Assembly: GCA_018398805.1 (NCBI GenBank)
Contig: JAGFBZ010002028.1
Location: 1,488,501-1,552,500 of the forward strand
From: Hirundichthys speculiger
Taxonomy: Eukaryota > Chordata > Actinopteri > Beloniformes > Exocoetidae
Length of the DNA stretch: 64,000 nt
Reading direction: 5' to 3'
Shown here: piece by piece, positions 37,601-49,800 of the stretch
Layout of the letters: each line of letters begins with the position of its first letter
Position numbering within the stretch: position 1 is the stretch's first letter
Program-made: the position numbers and the translations under genes
The notes under the pieces: model-generated
What the model saw: only the letters and a program-made list of their open reading frames with translations
What the model was told of the DNA's origin: nothing
Databases searched by the model: none

Positions 37601-38891
37601 AGCCGACCTTCTGCGTATTTTCAAAAAAATAAAATATGAAAAGTAGTGGATGGTTATTTTCAGCTCCCCGACACCATGCTGAAAAAGGCGAGCAAGTCAA
37701 TTTCCCACGAAAAAGATATCTTCAATCAGATGTAACATTGTGTAAACAAAACCAACAGCTGGGTGACACTGTTTCAACAAGAGGCTTTGCTTTTCAATTA
37801 TGGCCCTCAAGCCTGTGAAACAAAGATATTGTTGTCTCCTCGTTACAACCCGTGTTTGATGTCTTGCTCTCACAAGTAGCTCCCTCAGGTGTCTAGCTGA
37901 TGGATCGTAAAGCCGCGGTCTTGTACTTTTGCAGTTGGTAACCACAGCATCATGTTTGGCTGCGACTCTGGGCGGTGATTATGAACTCCCGCTCACTGAC
38001 AGTGTGGGTTCAGGTCGTTTCCTTTGAGGACTGGAAGATTAGAAAAGTGTTAATGATGATGAAGGGGGCTCAGAGAGACCTGCACACTGTCCCTCATCCA
38101 GAACTGCAGCGCCGCTCCGTCCAAAAGTCACGTGAAAGCTCCGGACACGGGAGGATAAAGAGACAGATTAAACTTATGGCTGGGTGCGTAATTGGCAGCC
38201 GGGAGTGAAACTTGAGTAAAATGTGAGGAATTGTGCTGCGGCTTGAACGGATAGTGACGGCCATGAATCTATTGATAAACCGTCATTCACATGACATTAA
38301 CACCCTTTCTTGCTGAGGAGGAGCGCTGACCACTGAAGCACCACAGGGTGCTGTCAGATCCCTCGCTCTGATAGGGCCACAAATCTCCAACCTGTGTCTG
38401 AGTGTGTGCGTGTGTGTGTGCGTGTGTGTCCTCTGACTCGGACCATTCAGCAAGTGACTGATGACGTTCCCCTCTAGTGCCAGGCGACATTACAGCACAA
38501 AGGGCCACTCCGGGTGAAACAAAGACCCTCTAATTGTGCATTTGAGCAAGCCGCTTGGTCAGTCAGCTGGTGGTGAGTGGGTCCCTCGGGTTTAGCTGTC
38601 CTACAGATTGGTGCAGGCCCAGGCTGCTGCACCAGGAGGAAATTGGGAAAGACGAAGCCTTTTGTCTTCCATTTTGGTCACTGGGCTAATATAGTAGTTG
38701 AGCAGTGAATGGATTACAAGTGTAAAACGTCGTCGTATCTGTGGGTTTATAGATGGGTTTCACTACACATAATGCAGGAAAATATTAACATCTTTCACAG
38801 TAAACATACTGGACAAGACACGAGTTAGAAATGCACCAACTTTTCTTCTTTTTTTCTTTTTAAGGTCTGAACTAATATTTTAAAAACTATC
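31639..38891. other. Long non-genic stretch
   Basis: 7.2 kb without a supported gene or element end. Long homopolymers occur at 31921-31941 (C21), 32072-32096 (T), 34277-34293 (A), 34681-34700 (A) and 36587-36606 (C20). CA/GT runs lie at 33399-33417, 36297-36312 and 38402-38428. The frame at 35041-35469 (142 codons) contains a Lys run from poly-A and no domain. The frames at 36181-36645 and 36233-36532 oppose each other, and the former is a Gly run from poly-C. 31690-31830 and 36890-37040 are weak conserved non-coding candidates. Confidence 0.5.
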
Positions 38892-39239
38892 CTCTACTAC
38901 ACATGTGTCAAACACAAGGCCCGCGGGCCAAATGTGGCCCGCCACGTTCATTTTATGTGGCCCTCGAGGGCTTGTGCACTATTGGCTTAAAATTTAAACC
39001 AATATTTAAAGACTTAGAATAAGCTTATGGTGCTTTAAAGCGCATATGGACAATAAACTACATCTCCCATAATGCATTTCATCGTTACCCACAAGATAAC
39101 AGTATATGAAATGAAATGAAATGAAAAATACTTTATTTATTCCATAAAGGTAAATTCAACATATAACCATGAACAAGACATCAAGATGATTTTTTAGAAC
39201 TGATGAACTTAAGACAAACCTCGACAAATTAACCTCAAC

Positions 39240-39560
39240 ATGTCCAAGAAAAGAAAATTTGATGCACAAGGAAGACAGTTTCACAAACAACGGGAAAACG
39301 AATACAAGTTTGTACCTCAAGGTGAAGAAATAGTAGCCTGTCTTTTGTGTTATGAGGCGGTGTCAGTCGTGAAAGAGCATAATCTACGTCGGCGTTTTGA
39401 CAGCAAACACGGAGCTAAGTATGCTAAATTTAGCCTACAAGAAAAACAAATAATCGCTTCCGCTTCAAACCGTGGGGTCATCCCTATGTTTCCACAGCCC
39501 AATGATCCCACAGCCCTATGTTCCCTCATTTCTAAGATTTTTCCCAAAATGCAACTCTAA
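39240..39560 (+). pseudogene. hAT transposase N-terminus (GTF2IRD2/ZBED-like)
   Basis: This is a 106-codon frame starting MSKKRKFDAQGRQF. It resembles the N-terminus of hAT transposases of the type domesticated in GTF2IRD2 (MSKKRK-x-D...F). A BED-type zinc finger follows: C34-x2-C37, KEHNLRR, then R52 and H57. In the family the last pair is H-x4-H, so the first His is replaced by Arg (R52) and zinc binding should be lost. The frame ends at Leu106, before the hAT RNase-H-like catalytic domain and dimerisation region, which are missing from this 1.2-kb element. It is the remnant of a longer transposase gene. Confidence 0.8.
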
Positions 39561-39644
39561 GTCAAGTCATCTTTAGTTTTATGTCGCTTTTTAAGAGATG
39601 ATTCAGAGTAATTTCAACCTGGGGTCTTTTGCACCATGACCTTA

Positions 39645-39768
39645 CCCCACTAATAATGTCTGGAATTTCTGGTGTACTTACAAACTTTCTAACACCTCAT
39701 TTTATGAGTACTAACACTATTTGTACTACTGTAGAAGTTTGGTAACATTCTGGACATTATTAGTGGGG
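39645..39768. mobile_element. Nested 124-bp MITE with TA duplication
   Basis: A perfect 16-bp inverted repeat, CCCCACTAATAATGTC at 39645-39660 and its complement at 39753-39768, is flanked directly by TA on both sides (39643-39644 and 39769-39770). This is the pattern of Tc1/mariner-superfamily MITEs. It lies inside the hAT element after the BED-finger frame, so it inserted later than that element. It has no coding capacity. Confidence 0.85.
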
Positions 39769-40121
39769 TACTTTAACATAGCGGTTTGGTAACGTTAGTG
39801 CCTGTGTTAAGCCATTAGGTTAATAGTGGTAACTCAGCCACTGATTGAGCATGGGAAAACTAGGGCTGAGGGAACATAGGCATGCTCCCCAAACCGTTAC
39901 TTGTGCGAGAGAAGGTTTACAACCACAAACCTTGAGTTTAATATAATAATTGTTATAATAATAATTATAATTGTTAAATATTTGACACTTGAATACATAA
40001 TAAATACAGAAACCGTTATTTAACAAGGTGTAGTTTAATGCTGTCAATCTGGTCCTTCGAGGGCAACCATGATGCCGATGTGGCCCTCACTGAAAATGAG
40101 TCTGACACCCCTGCTCTACTA

Positions 40122-43100
40122 TGTACAAGATTGTTTATTTTCACTTTTTTTTGATCATTAAAAAAGAAAACAACAACTTGCTCCAGGTTTCCGGACAGAG
40201 ATTTGTTGAAAATCAAATGAAGAAGGGAGCAAAGCATCCCAATCTGTACACCAATACTAAAAAAAATGAATCAGAGTACGTCACTGAACTGGACAGACAT
40301 TTTTTTTTTTCCCCCACAAATGTTCAGCTGACGACAATGTTTTAGGTTTGTGGTTTTGCAGATAAAAACAGGAGCACTGTGTAAAAAAACACAGAAAAAC
40401 CTGGCCTGCCAAACTTGACCTCACCAGTAGTACAGATGTCCATGTGGTGAAACTGATTGCTGCGTTGGGACTGGCTTTCAGCAAGTTGTTCATGTGGCAT
40501 GAAGCTGGATTGAACAGTTCTTGTAACTCTGTATTGAAGAAATATCTCCTGCTTGGTAAATTTCTGAAACATTAATCCTCAACTACACAGAACGGCTGTT
40601 CTTTTGTCTCCAGGATTTTCAGAGGATTAGTTTTACTTTTTTAAATGCTGATACCAGTGAAAGATAGCAGACGCTGCAGGGTGTGTGCTTTACTAACTTA
40701 ATTTTAGCCTCTTAGCTTTTGTTAGCTTCATGAACATACTCAGTTTGGTTATTGCTCTTCCATGGGAATTAATGCATCTTTTTCTTAGATTATACTGAGA
40801 AACCCTAAATTCTTTCAAGAGACGAGTCAGATCCGATAACTGTTGCAAAAGCCCGACTTGATTTATCCTGTTCAGATGAAGCATTGTTATTTTTGGATTA
40901 TTTGAAGAGTGGGATAATGTACAGTAGATTCTTATTGTTATTATGTTTTTCTGTTTTTGCATTTAATGCAATTTTTCAATGTAAAGACAACAAAAAACAG
41001 CCCCATTTTGATATCAGAATCAGTAGTGGTTATCAGAATTGTAATGTAACTCAATAAATGTGGCTTGGTAAACACATCGAGACTGGTGAAGTCACTGGGA
41101 TACATGTTGTGGAAGTTTTTTGCTGTGATAACAGTATAACAAAGAAAACAACCTGGAAGGTGAAAATAACTTGCGGAGGAACTACAACCAGAAAAACTTT
41201 GAGACAACAAACTGAATCCAGCACTTAAAACTTAAAGCATCTCCTCGCTGATAAAGCTAAAATACGTTTCAAAGTTACCAGTTTTGTGGTCAGTTACTAA
41301 GTGTTCATACAAAAGAAAATCTGTATGTGAACACTCAAATACAGGTGAATTGTGTTCTGTATGTACTCACAGGATACAAATTCAACATTTTAGCATTTTG
41401 TGCAGCGATCCCCTGCAGGTGTAATAATTAAATGTTAAGTCGTCTGCTTGCACGGTACTGTATTTCTAATGTTTTTAACATCTCAATCAAATCATTATCA
41501 ACACTTTTTCGCTTATGTTACAAACAATAAATGCACGGAAAGAGAAAGCAGTGCAGCAACAGCAGTTGTGTCCTTCATCCCCCGTCACTGGCTACAACAC
41601 AGCGGCAAAATACGCTGCTCAGAATAGCGAATCATGTCGTCCAAATCATCCGGGACTCTGGGGGTGGGGGGGTTCGGACTGTGATGAATGGTGGATGCTG
41701 GTGGTCTGTTGTTGTGGAAGCAAGCAGCCCGGCCATTTGGTCCTATTGTTAGTCATTGTTGAGGGGGCTATTGAAGACTAACCCTGCCTCTGTTCCTAAG
41801 GTCAATGAGGTTTGATGACGTTGTAATGGATACTAAATGACTCTTTGAAGAGCTAAAATGAGGGTGTACTGAGGTGTTTTCACATCTAATAAAGTCAGTT
41901 TTTATGGAGAGCATCTTTTAGGACGAAAACTAATGGATCTTTAAAATGAAAGAGGGCAGAGTGGTGCTTTTTGCATATTCATGTTACAAATTCTCACAGA
42001 ATCCACATGTCTAAACATCAAAATATGTTTTCTTCAAAGGCAGTTGCTTATTTTGGCGTTCCCCATGCAGCGTCAAGTAGAGTGTTTGCTGTGGAAAGAC
42101 AGTCTGCTCTCAGAAGTATGCATGTGTGTGAAAAGAGCGGGGCTCGGGTGAAGCAGCGTCAGACAACAGACTGAGAGGCAGGCTGCTCCCGCTGAGCCTC
42201 CACTGCTGTGCTCTGATCGCACCACTAGAAAGTGCTCTTCTGCAGATTATTCAAGACTCCCTCGTTCACTTCTGCCTCACACACATGCGTGCTTTTCAAA
42301 CACCGCGCACAAACCTGTCTCTTAAAAGCTACAGCTGAGAGAGGGCTTAAAAAAATAAAAATGTCTCGTATGTATGTAAGCGGGGCAAAAATAACTGCCT
42401 TCAAACCCTCATTCTCTGTTCTGATGTTACATAAAATACGCCAAACAAACTGACTGCATTAAATGCAAAACATCTCTGGGTATGTCACTGGCTCACAGGG
42501 GCTCATTTGTGTCGTACAGATTTGCTTGACAAGGGAGATAAGAGGTGGATCCGACTGGAAATCAAGAGGGATGAATCGGATGTCTGCAGAACAGGATGGA
42601 TGAGGAGAATGTTTTTATCATCTCTGCTCCTTACGAACCAAACAGTTCATCCAAACTCAAAATGAGCTTGAGAAAAGAGTCAAAATGAAATTCACTCAAA
42701 TCAGTTCATCACCTCTCTGTCTAGTCTGATTTAGATCATTTTAAAATAAACTACTTGCTTTGGGAATTTTTGATTTTCTGTAGATCATGAACCGGATTTG
42801 TTCTTTGTTTCCTGCTCCTCCTCCGCAGGGTCATAAATGTAAATAACGGTCTGCAGAGAGATTAAGGTCTCCATGCCAGGCTGCACAGCCAATTGAAATC
42901 TGCTGATGAGGACAGTCGAACGACCAACTGTTCCTCAGACAACGGCGGCAGAGCCGCCAGTCCATCGCCATTTGTTATCAGCTCCCAGCACTGCCGGGCG
43001 GGGTTATTATGGCCCCGCTCCCTCGGGATCCTGGTGCGTGCGCTCTGATCAGTCTGTAAGTATGAACAGGAAATCACATTTTGTCTGTTTTCGCGTCACT

Positions 43101-43952
43101 ACATTTTGGTCGCAAATTCTAGTCAAGTGAAATAAAAAAAGGAAAAATATGCGCTCGTATGTGCCGGTCCCATTTTGGGTACAGACTGGGTGGCGGTGGA
43201 GGAAATCCCAGTGGGTCTGACTCCCAGTCAGACTTTCCCGTCCCAGTGGAGTCCCATATTTCCCAGCGTCCCCGGTGTCTCCTCCATCACTCTTAAGACA
43301 GTAATTATTTCTCCGTTTTCAATTAAGCAGCCACCACCCAGAGTCCAGACGGGCCACGGCGATGCAAAACCCAGATTCATCTCTTTAGTCGATAAAGGTG
43401 CTGTTCCTTTATCTGTGTTACAGCTCTCACGTAAGTGTTACTAGTACCAGTGATGCCAATGAGTGTCTTCTTGTTGCCTGGCAACATCACAGCGACAACA
43501 AGAGGCCAGAAATGGGAAAAAAAAAAAAAAAAATTCAAAAATACCAGGATGGAGACAGGGATGCTGTTTCCTCCGTTTCCCGACTTTATCCAAACTTAAT
43601 TTAATTCCTTACTGGCTGGTGCCACATATATATATATAGAGAGAGAAGAGACACGAGAGCAGTTAATAATCTTATCAAAGGAGTAGCTGTCGTACAATCA
43701 GCGCGATGTTTGACTTTCATCTGGTGCAGTTTATATTATATATTAGTTCTTGGCTCACTCAGAAGTAGAAAAATAAATGGAGTAGTTATGAAGCAAATCA
43801 GTAGCAAATGTGAAAAAGACAAACGACTCCACATGTCTCTGCAAAAACACCAAATTCATTGTCCCAAATACTCAGGGTTTTTAGGGATTGTGTGGAGTAA
43901 ATGAAAAGCTGATGTTTTTCTTGTCCCTTTTTGCCGTAACACATGGAGAGGC
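40122..43952. other. Non-genic stretch
   Basis: Many small frames, none with a recognised domain. 42790-43050, with GTTATCAGCTCCCAGCACTG and GGGGTTATTATGGCC, looks like a candidate conserved non-coding segment. A TA/GA run lies at 43627-43646. Confidence 0.5.
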
Positions 43953-43979
43953 AAAAAAAAAAAAAAAAAAAAAAAAAAA
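43953..43979. repeat. A27 homopolymer
   Basis: 27 consecutive A. It gives a Phe run in the minus-strand frame at 43856-44371, which for that reason is not annotated as a gene. Confidence 0.95.
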
Positions 43980-44141
43980 GGTCCCGGGCTCAGCTCTAAG
44001 TTGTGAACAGAAAAAAACACTTTAAAATGAGTTTCACGTTTCAGTCTCAATGTGTAGTTCGCGTAAAGTATCCGCTTTGAAATGTCCTCATGGTTGCTGC
44101 AGCGCTTGCAGCTGAAACCACATGTTTGCATTTGAATAAAA

Positions 44142-44164
44142 CCCCCCCCCCCCCCCCCCCCCCC
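44142..44164. repeat. C23 homopolymer
   Basis: 23 consecutive C on the top strand, G23 on the bottom. It produces the poly-Gly run of the minus-strand frames at 44047-44400 and 43856-44371. Confidence 0.95.
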
Positions 44165-45980
44165 AGAACCCTCTGCTGCATGGACTCTGGCGGGAATGTG
44201 GACCACGTGGACTGGCGGTTTGGTAGAAACAGTGTTGCATAACGGCGCGATTGGCATGATTTCTTTTTGAGCCATTTCCGGAGGAACGCAGCACTTTTTC
44301 TGACAGGGGAAGTGGCTGAAGCCCTTTTGAAAACTCCCGACGTTTTTTGAAGCGGAGTCAACGATATACACATTTGGACATTAAAGTAATTGCCCGACAA
44401 ATGTTAAGCATATGTTAGGAGTAGTTTATTTACACATTAAAAGATTATGGAGTCGGGCAGAAAACTGAGCTCGTGCGGAGCAGAAAGAGTAACCCAGAGG
44501 TTTAGGAGCTTCTCACTGGACGATATCTGGTTCGGACTTTTCTTTTTTGACAATTTCTGTCAAGGTGAACTCAACAATTTAACTCCAAGTAGATCCAGAA
44601 GGGCAGCTGCAGTGGGAGACTGCGGTTTTACTTTCTACTGGGAATGGGTGAATGTGAGGAGGCCATGCTGTGCAGGAACGACTCTGCGTGCTATCGTTTA
44701 TTAAAATTAAAAAGCTTAAATTTTGAATGTGGAAAATATGAAAAAAAGGCTTTTTTTTTTTCACTTTTGAATTACGTTTTCTAAAGACACAAGTTTACCG
44801 TCATGAAAACGTTTTAAGAAAACTTGCTCTGAGTTTGGGTTGTGTGAAACTTTGATGCATGGTGAAGCGTAACTCCGAGACACCATCCCGCTGTGAATAA
44901 ACCTGTGTCTGTCCTCTTTTGGGAAATGTCGCTGGCATTCTATTTAATTAGCTTTCTTTAGAGCGCCTATAAAGAAAACAATTAGTCTTAATTAAAACCG
45001 CTGCATGCCGGCTTTAGAGTAATAAACCGCCAGCACTCGTACACACGTACCAGGCATAAATAAATAATTTACATTTATTTTATTTAGGAGGCTCTTTACA
45101 TTTGCCATGGGGGGAGCTTCATACACGCTGTTCATATTTATCTGAATAATCTCGTATGAATAATTAATAGACTTTAATCTAATAATATTGGGTTAAACGG
45201 ACTACAGTTAAGTATGACGTTTATGTATACAGAATTAGCTGTTAGTCGTGTAGGTTGCACTGGGGAAAACCCAAGTGCTAAAACTGTTTTTTATTGCAGT
45301 TGGGAGGAGTGTCAATAATTTATTTTTAATAGCGATGAGTTTTCGCAGTTTCTGCTACTCAGCACCAAACATAATAACCGCACGGACGTGTGACGAATGA
45401 GAGGGGTAAATATTGTGTACATCTGAGAGCCGCTGGAGCGAGGCAGTAGCCTAAAGATGTACTGAAAAGGAGAGGGAGACGCGCACATATGAAACACACA
45501 TGAATTTGGTTTAATATGTAGCCTCTCCACATGGCAAGTGAAGCAGAACCCTCGCTGTTTTCCCACCAGAAGGCTCGGAGGATGTGTGTGTGTGTGTGTG
45601 TGTGTGTGTGCTCCTGCCTGACTAGACTTAACTCTATTATTATAATTGTTCAGATTTCTTAAGGAGGAAAAAAAATTACACTTAATATGAATATTTTTTT
45701 TTCTTGTTGTCGGTAATCATTAGAAGAAGTAGAAGCAACATGGAAAATATTTAAAAACCGAGAAATTACTGAGAAATTAATTAACGCACACGTTCTTCTT
45801 GCAGCAGGGTTGCAGTACTTGAGTCGAAAACTCCAGCCATAATTTTAGATCCTCGTGACTTGACTCTGACTTTATTCCGTTAATTTGAGTCCTTGGTTTT
45901 ACGTGTTGACCCGAATACAAGACGAGGTTTGTTTCCCTTTGAATACATCTGGATCGTTCTAATAAAACTTGGGTCATCTC
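44165..45980. other. Non-genic stretch
   Basis: The frame at 44447-44704 (85 codons) has no recognised domain. 44930-45070 (TTTAATTAGC, TCTTAATTAAAACCG, ATAAACCGCC) is the clearest TAAT-rich candidate regulatory segment in this part. Nothing else is recognised apart from the TG run listed separately. Confidence 0.5.
45583..45610. repeat. (TG)14 microsatellite
   Basis: 28 bp of uninterrupted TG, the longest pure dinucleotide run in the window. Confidence 0.95.
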
Positions 45981-46420
45981 TAGGGATGCACATGGTTAAC
46001 TGTTTAACCGTTAACCGATAACAGTAACTCTAACCAATTAATACTAACGGTCAATTTTGTTTTTAAGCTACATAATTCAATACACTCATGGGGGCGTGTC
46101 GACAGGTGCAACAGGCCTCTGATTGGTCAATTCTACATTCGCGTAGAAAAGAGCGCGTCATTGAAGAAATGAGGAAGTACCCACATCTGTACGATTCTGG
46201 TTCTCCACACTACAAAGACAGCACATATTCTAGTAATTCATGGAGGGAGATTGCGATGAATGTGGGTCTGGATACGGCCGAGACTGTGAGGAAGTGGAAA
46301 AACGCAAGAGATAAGTTTAGTAAGTTTAGCTAGTTCGTGATTGTCGCTCTTGCGTAGTGGCGTGGAATAACATAGCGGAGACCGCGCTAGTATAAATCAA
46401 AAGTGACGGCGGCATCTCTG
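45981..46420 (+). mobile_element. Composite element B, one end only
   Basis: Starts TAGGGATGCACATGGTTAAC and follows the reverse complement of element A (25438 downward) at about 95% identity for 440 bases, up to GGCGGCATCTCT. It then diverges. No matching TAGGGATGCAC end or repeat of the flanking GTCATCTC is found downstream. It is therefore either a truncated copy or the 5' end of a longer relative whose interior continues past 46420. Orientation is opposite to A. Confidence 0.8.
46088..46333 (+). CDS. MADF-domain DNA-binding protein exon (transposon)
   Basis: An intact 81-codon frame. Residues 22-77 form most of a MADF domain: RVIEEM at 23-28, YPHLYD at 31-36, the conserved Trp and following REI at 52-55, and TVRKWKNARDKF at 66-77. 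MADF domains bind DNA and, in PIF/Harbinger transposons, occur in the second protein that partners the transposase. Residues 1-20 are not MADF-like and the true start may be Met28 or an upstream exon. The frame stops four residues after DKF, short of a complete domain. A GTAAGT at 46320-46325 suggests that the real exon ended at 46319 and was spliced. The duplicate at 25095-25280 carries a stop. This is a transposon gene fragment rather than a host gene. Confidence 0.7.
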   Translation: MGACRQVQQASDWSILHSRRKERVIEEMRKYPHLYDSGSPHYKDSTYSSNSWREIAMNVGLDTAETVRKWKNARDKFSKFS

Positions 46421-46723
46421 ATCGCCAACATGACAACGTTGGATGAGAGAACATATTCACCACACTGACCGGTGTAGGCTGTTAGCGTTAGCAGTTGCTA
46501 CAAATAGCATATGTATCCACAAAGAAAATAACGACGTGGATTTATTATTGTTTACATCATGTAGCCTATGTAGCAAATGAACCGGTAGAAAAAGACAACT
46601 TTAGGTAAGAAAATTGAGTTTTATTCAACGCTAAACAACTTTTAACATGAGCAACTATGGGCTGTGTTGTCTCGGTTCTATTCGAGGTAACTCGGTTCAG
46701 TTCGTGGTTGGAAACTAAAGACT
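46421..46723. other. Unassigned sequence next to element B
   Basis: Possibly interior of a longer version of element B. It includes the phrase ACGTTGGATGAGAGAACATA and no open frame of note. Confidence 0.4.
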
Positions 46724-46861
46724 CGGGTTGGGTCGGTTCTGGGTCCGAATATTGCGGGTCCATTCAGGTTCTGACTCCCGGACTTATGATAATAGCACGG
46801 GTTGGGTCGGTTTCGGGTCGAATTTTCACAGGTCCATTCGGGTTCGGGTCCATGAAAGTAG
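46724..46861 (+). repeat. 74-bp direct repeat, about two copies
   Basis: The unit starting CGGGTTGGGTCGGTT at 46724 recurs at 46798 with about 80% identity over the first 50 bases. Each contains GGGTCGG/GGGTCCG words and GGTCCATTC. It reads through on both strands as the Arg/Pro/Thr-rich frames at 46566-46763 and 46678-46899, which are not genes. It may be a subterminal repeat array of a transposon. Confidence 0.7.
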
Positions 46862-49800
46862 ACTCTACTGTTAAAAAAATAAATGCCAAGCAGCAACAAA
46901 ATACGATGTCACACAATGTAATACACAGCAATTATGAGTCCGAAAAGACACAGGCGGTGTAAAAATGAGCCGCTCCCATGTAAACTGAGCAGAAAGCACC
47001 TGCGAGTATGTCTGAAAAAGAAATGTGCATCTATTAAGCCCCATTAGCCTGCTCAGTTGAGATTCTTGGAAACCTCCAGAGTTGAACTGACCCACCAGCG
47101 GGTTTAAATCCAGCCTCAGCGGCTAGATCACCAGTGGTGGATCTAGGTTTTTTCCTAAGTAAGGGGCCATTGAGGGGCCCCACTTCTAATGGAGAGGCCA
47201 GAGGTACGGAGGTGTGCAGCAGTGAACTAGAATAGAAACAGCTGTATGTCCTGAATATCCGCACGCATGGGTCAGTATGGTGCCTCCATTACGCTTGCTA
47301 TTTTTAGAGCAGAAGGTCCCACTGACAGTACTGTTGTGTCCGACACTCGGCATCAAAGAAAACGTAATAACTCATAATTCAGCTCAGTTCAGTAATGCTA
47401 AACCCCACAGGAAAATCATCTCATGTTCATAAACCTGAATGGACACTTCGGACCCTGAATGGTCTCCATCTTGCCCACGTAGCGGAAGTGGCCTCACACT
47501 CCTTTGTCATATTTTCAATCACAAAGAGGACAGTGGTCTGTCTCAACGGGCCGTGAAATGACTTTACCGGGCCAGCTGCTGTGAATTGTGGTGTTGCTGA
47601 GCGGTTCAGAAGTGTCCCAGAAGTGTCTGCTCTGCTGGAGACACGCCTGGTGGGCTGCAAAGAAACACTCGAAACCTTCAGGTATCCTCATAAACTCATG
47701 AATACGACTGATTAGGCAGCTCGTCCTCTCTGAAACGCTGCCAGCGGGAGCTGAGGTTGCCCTGAGGACGGAGCGAAGCTGCTGCAGAACTGGGCCACAG
47801 TCCTTCTGCTACCAGTTAGGCAAAGACAGCACAACATCAATAATCAGTGGACAAAATGGACAAAATGACAAGAAAATGCCCATTTGGTTTGAAATTTCTA
47901 GTTGACAAGAAGTCAAGTTTTAGCAATAAGTCAGCTGAATGTTTCGAAGGAGGTTTGTTGTTGTCATTTCCTGTAAAAGCATAACAGTGGTTTTTAACTG
48001 GCCGTGATGCATCAACACTCTGGGGGTCAGAACGTTGTGTTACAGCCGCTCACCAAAGGACTTCTTTCTAACCAGGTTCTGCCGTGTGGAGGAAACAAAA
48101 ACGCATGTTGCGATAAACAGAACTGGGCGGTAAATTATATAACAATAAAAAAAAAAGAGAGGAAGAAAAAAGAAGTTGTGAATGTTGTAATATTATAAAG
48201 CAAACCATGATTATCATGATTACTTAGGAAGTACACTCTTTCAAATAAGAGTGAAGTTCATCAAATCAGCTGACAGTTTTAATACATATCAGTTCACATG
48301 TGTTTTCATGATTATGTTTGTAATTCACCAGCATTTTCATCTCTTCCACCAATCTTTTTTTTTTTTTTTTACTTCCACTCTTGAGGCCTCTTTCTTGGAA
48401 TGATAAATGGCAGCATTGTGTTGTGAATGATAAAACTGCTTTGTTTCAGAAACAGGACTCATGTTTTAATCTAAATCACACTTAAATTTATCAAATCACA
48501 TTTGACAGTCTAACAATCTTAACAATCCAGTGTTTCATTTATCTCCATTTTAACGGCTCCATTATTCAAATTCACATGCATTTTTTTTACTTTCACTCCT
48601 GTTTCTATTGTTTTTTTTAGTTGTCTAGATTAGCATCTAAAGTCTAGAAAATCTGTAGATCAACAGTAAATTGATTATTGTTTGATAACTATGCTAACTG
48701 GGAAGTGGGATCTCCCAGTTCCTGGATGGTGTTTTGTTCCACTGTTTTTAAGATGCAACAGTAGTTTGAAGTTATCCCGACTGCTTTGATCGTCCCTGTG
48801 AACATTTCCAAATTGAAAAGATGCATCTGATGCAGTTCTGATGATCTGCTGATCGGCTGTGCGTGTCTAGCATGAAAGCTAGACAAAACTGTCTAGCCGG
48901 GTTGGGAGATCACCTTTGCAGAGGTTCTTTCAGGTCAGAAACAGGTCGCTATAATTTTACCCTCACGGGAACAACGTTTTTCCATGTAAGTCTCTGGTGT
49001 GTGATCATGTATACTATATTTGGTACGTGGGCTCGATGTGGCAGGTTTCAGCTGCTGGACCCTCCTCTTCTATATCATCAAAGTTCAGGTGCAGCTAAAA
49101 CTTCTACAACTTCAGCATGTGGGTGCCTTTCAAAGAGCTTAATTAAACTAATTATCCAACCAGAGCTGTGTGAGATAGTCAGGCTGATTAAACTTTTAGT
49201 CACTGCGATGGCATATTATTAAACCCTCATAATTTTTCTTGGTCATTTATAGTTAATAGAAAAAATATGTACGGTGCACTGGGCACATATTGTAGTTCAC
49301 TAATCTATGGCCTTTGTAACTGGATGAGATAAAGCTAACCTTTTTTCCTTTCTTATGGATTCAAGTTAATTAAATCTCCTTTTTTAATTGTATTTTAATA
49401 CCGACTCACATTACCTCCATTAATATGTCTCCTTGAAACGGAGTTAAAAAAAAAAAAATAAGGAAGATTGAATAAAGAAAAAGAACGAGGGGAGAAAAGT
49501 AGTCATTTTTCCTCTTCTTCATTTTGTGTTAGAAGTGAAGTGTCAGCGAATTCAGGCTAGCGAGAGCAAAATTAATTATTTCAGCTTGATAAAGCTTTTC
49601 ATCTCTCTGACTGCTCGCACTGAAAAAGCCAATTAATGATGTCAAACATGCTCTCCCTCTCCAGGGACAGCCTCCTCTCTGATGAGTGTGTTTACTGCAA
49701 CGGGACAGACAGGGCGAGTCCTATATGTGTGTGCGCCGCCGCCTCCCCGCCCACCGCAGGACCCTTCCTTCCTAATCAGGGCCCACCTGTCAGGCCCTGC

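Larger units (their letters stand above)
38900..40113 (+). mobile_element. hAT transposon with BED-finger exon, 1214 bp
   Basis: The left end CACATGTGTCAAAC and the right end, the inverse of CAGGGGTGTCAGAC, are decayed inverted repeats of the common CAGGGGTGTCAAAC hAT class. A perfect 8-bp duplication, CTCTACTA, lies at 38892-38899 and 40114-40121. GTGGCCC / GGGCCAC subterminal motifs occur at both ends. The interior holds an N-terminal BED-finger coding exon and a nested 124-bp MITE, but no catalytic core, so it depends on a transposase made elsewhere. Five ATGAA repeats (39109-39128) lie inside the left half. Confidence 0.93.

Noticed and set aside
43856..44400. Overlapping minus-strand frames of 171 and 117 codons
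   Set aside because: They read through C23 and A27 homopolymers (poly-Gly and poly-Phe) and differ in frame. No recognisable domain.
45973..46420. Complete element with two ends for copy B
   Set aside because: No second TAGGGATGCAC end and no repeat of GTCATCTC was found downstream to 50 kb.
47035..47115. Possible tRNA-derived sequence (A-box-like TAGCCTGCTCAGTTGAG and B-box-like GGTTTAAATCC about 55 bases apart)
   Set aside because: No acceptor stem or anticodon arm can be folded around the boxes, and no SINE tail follows.
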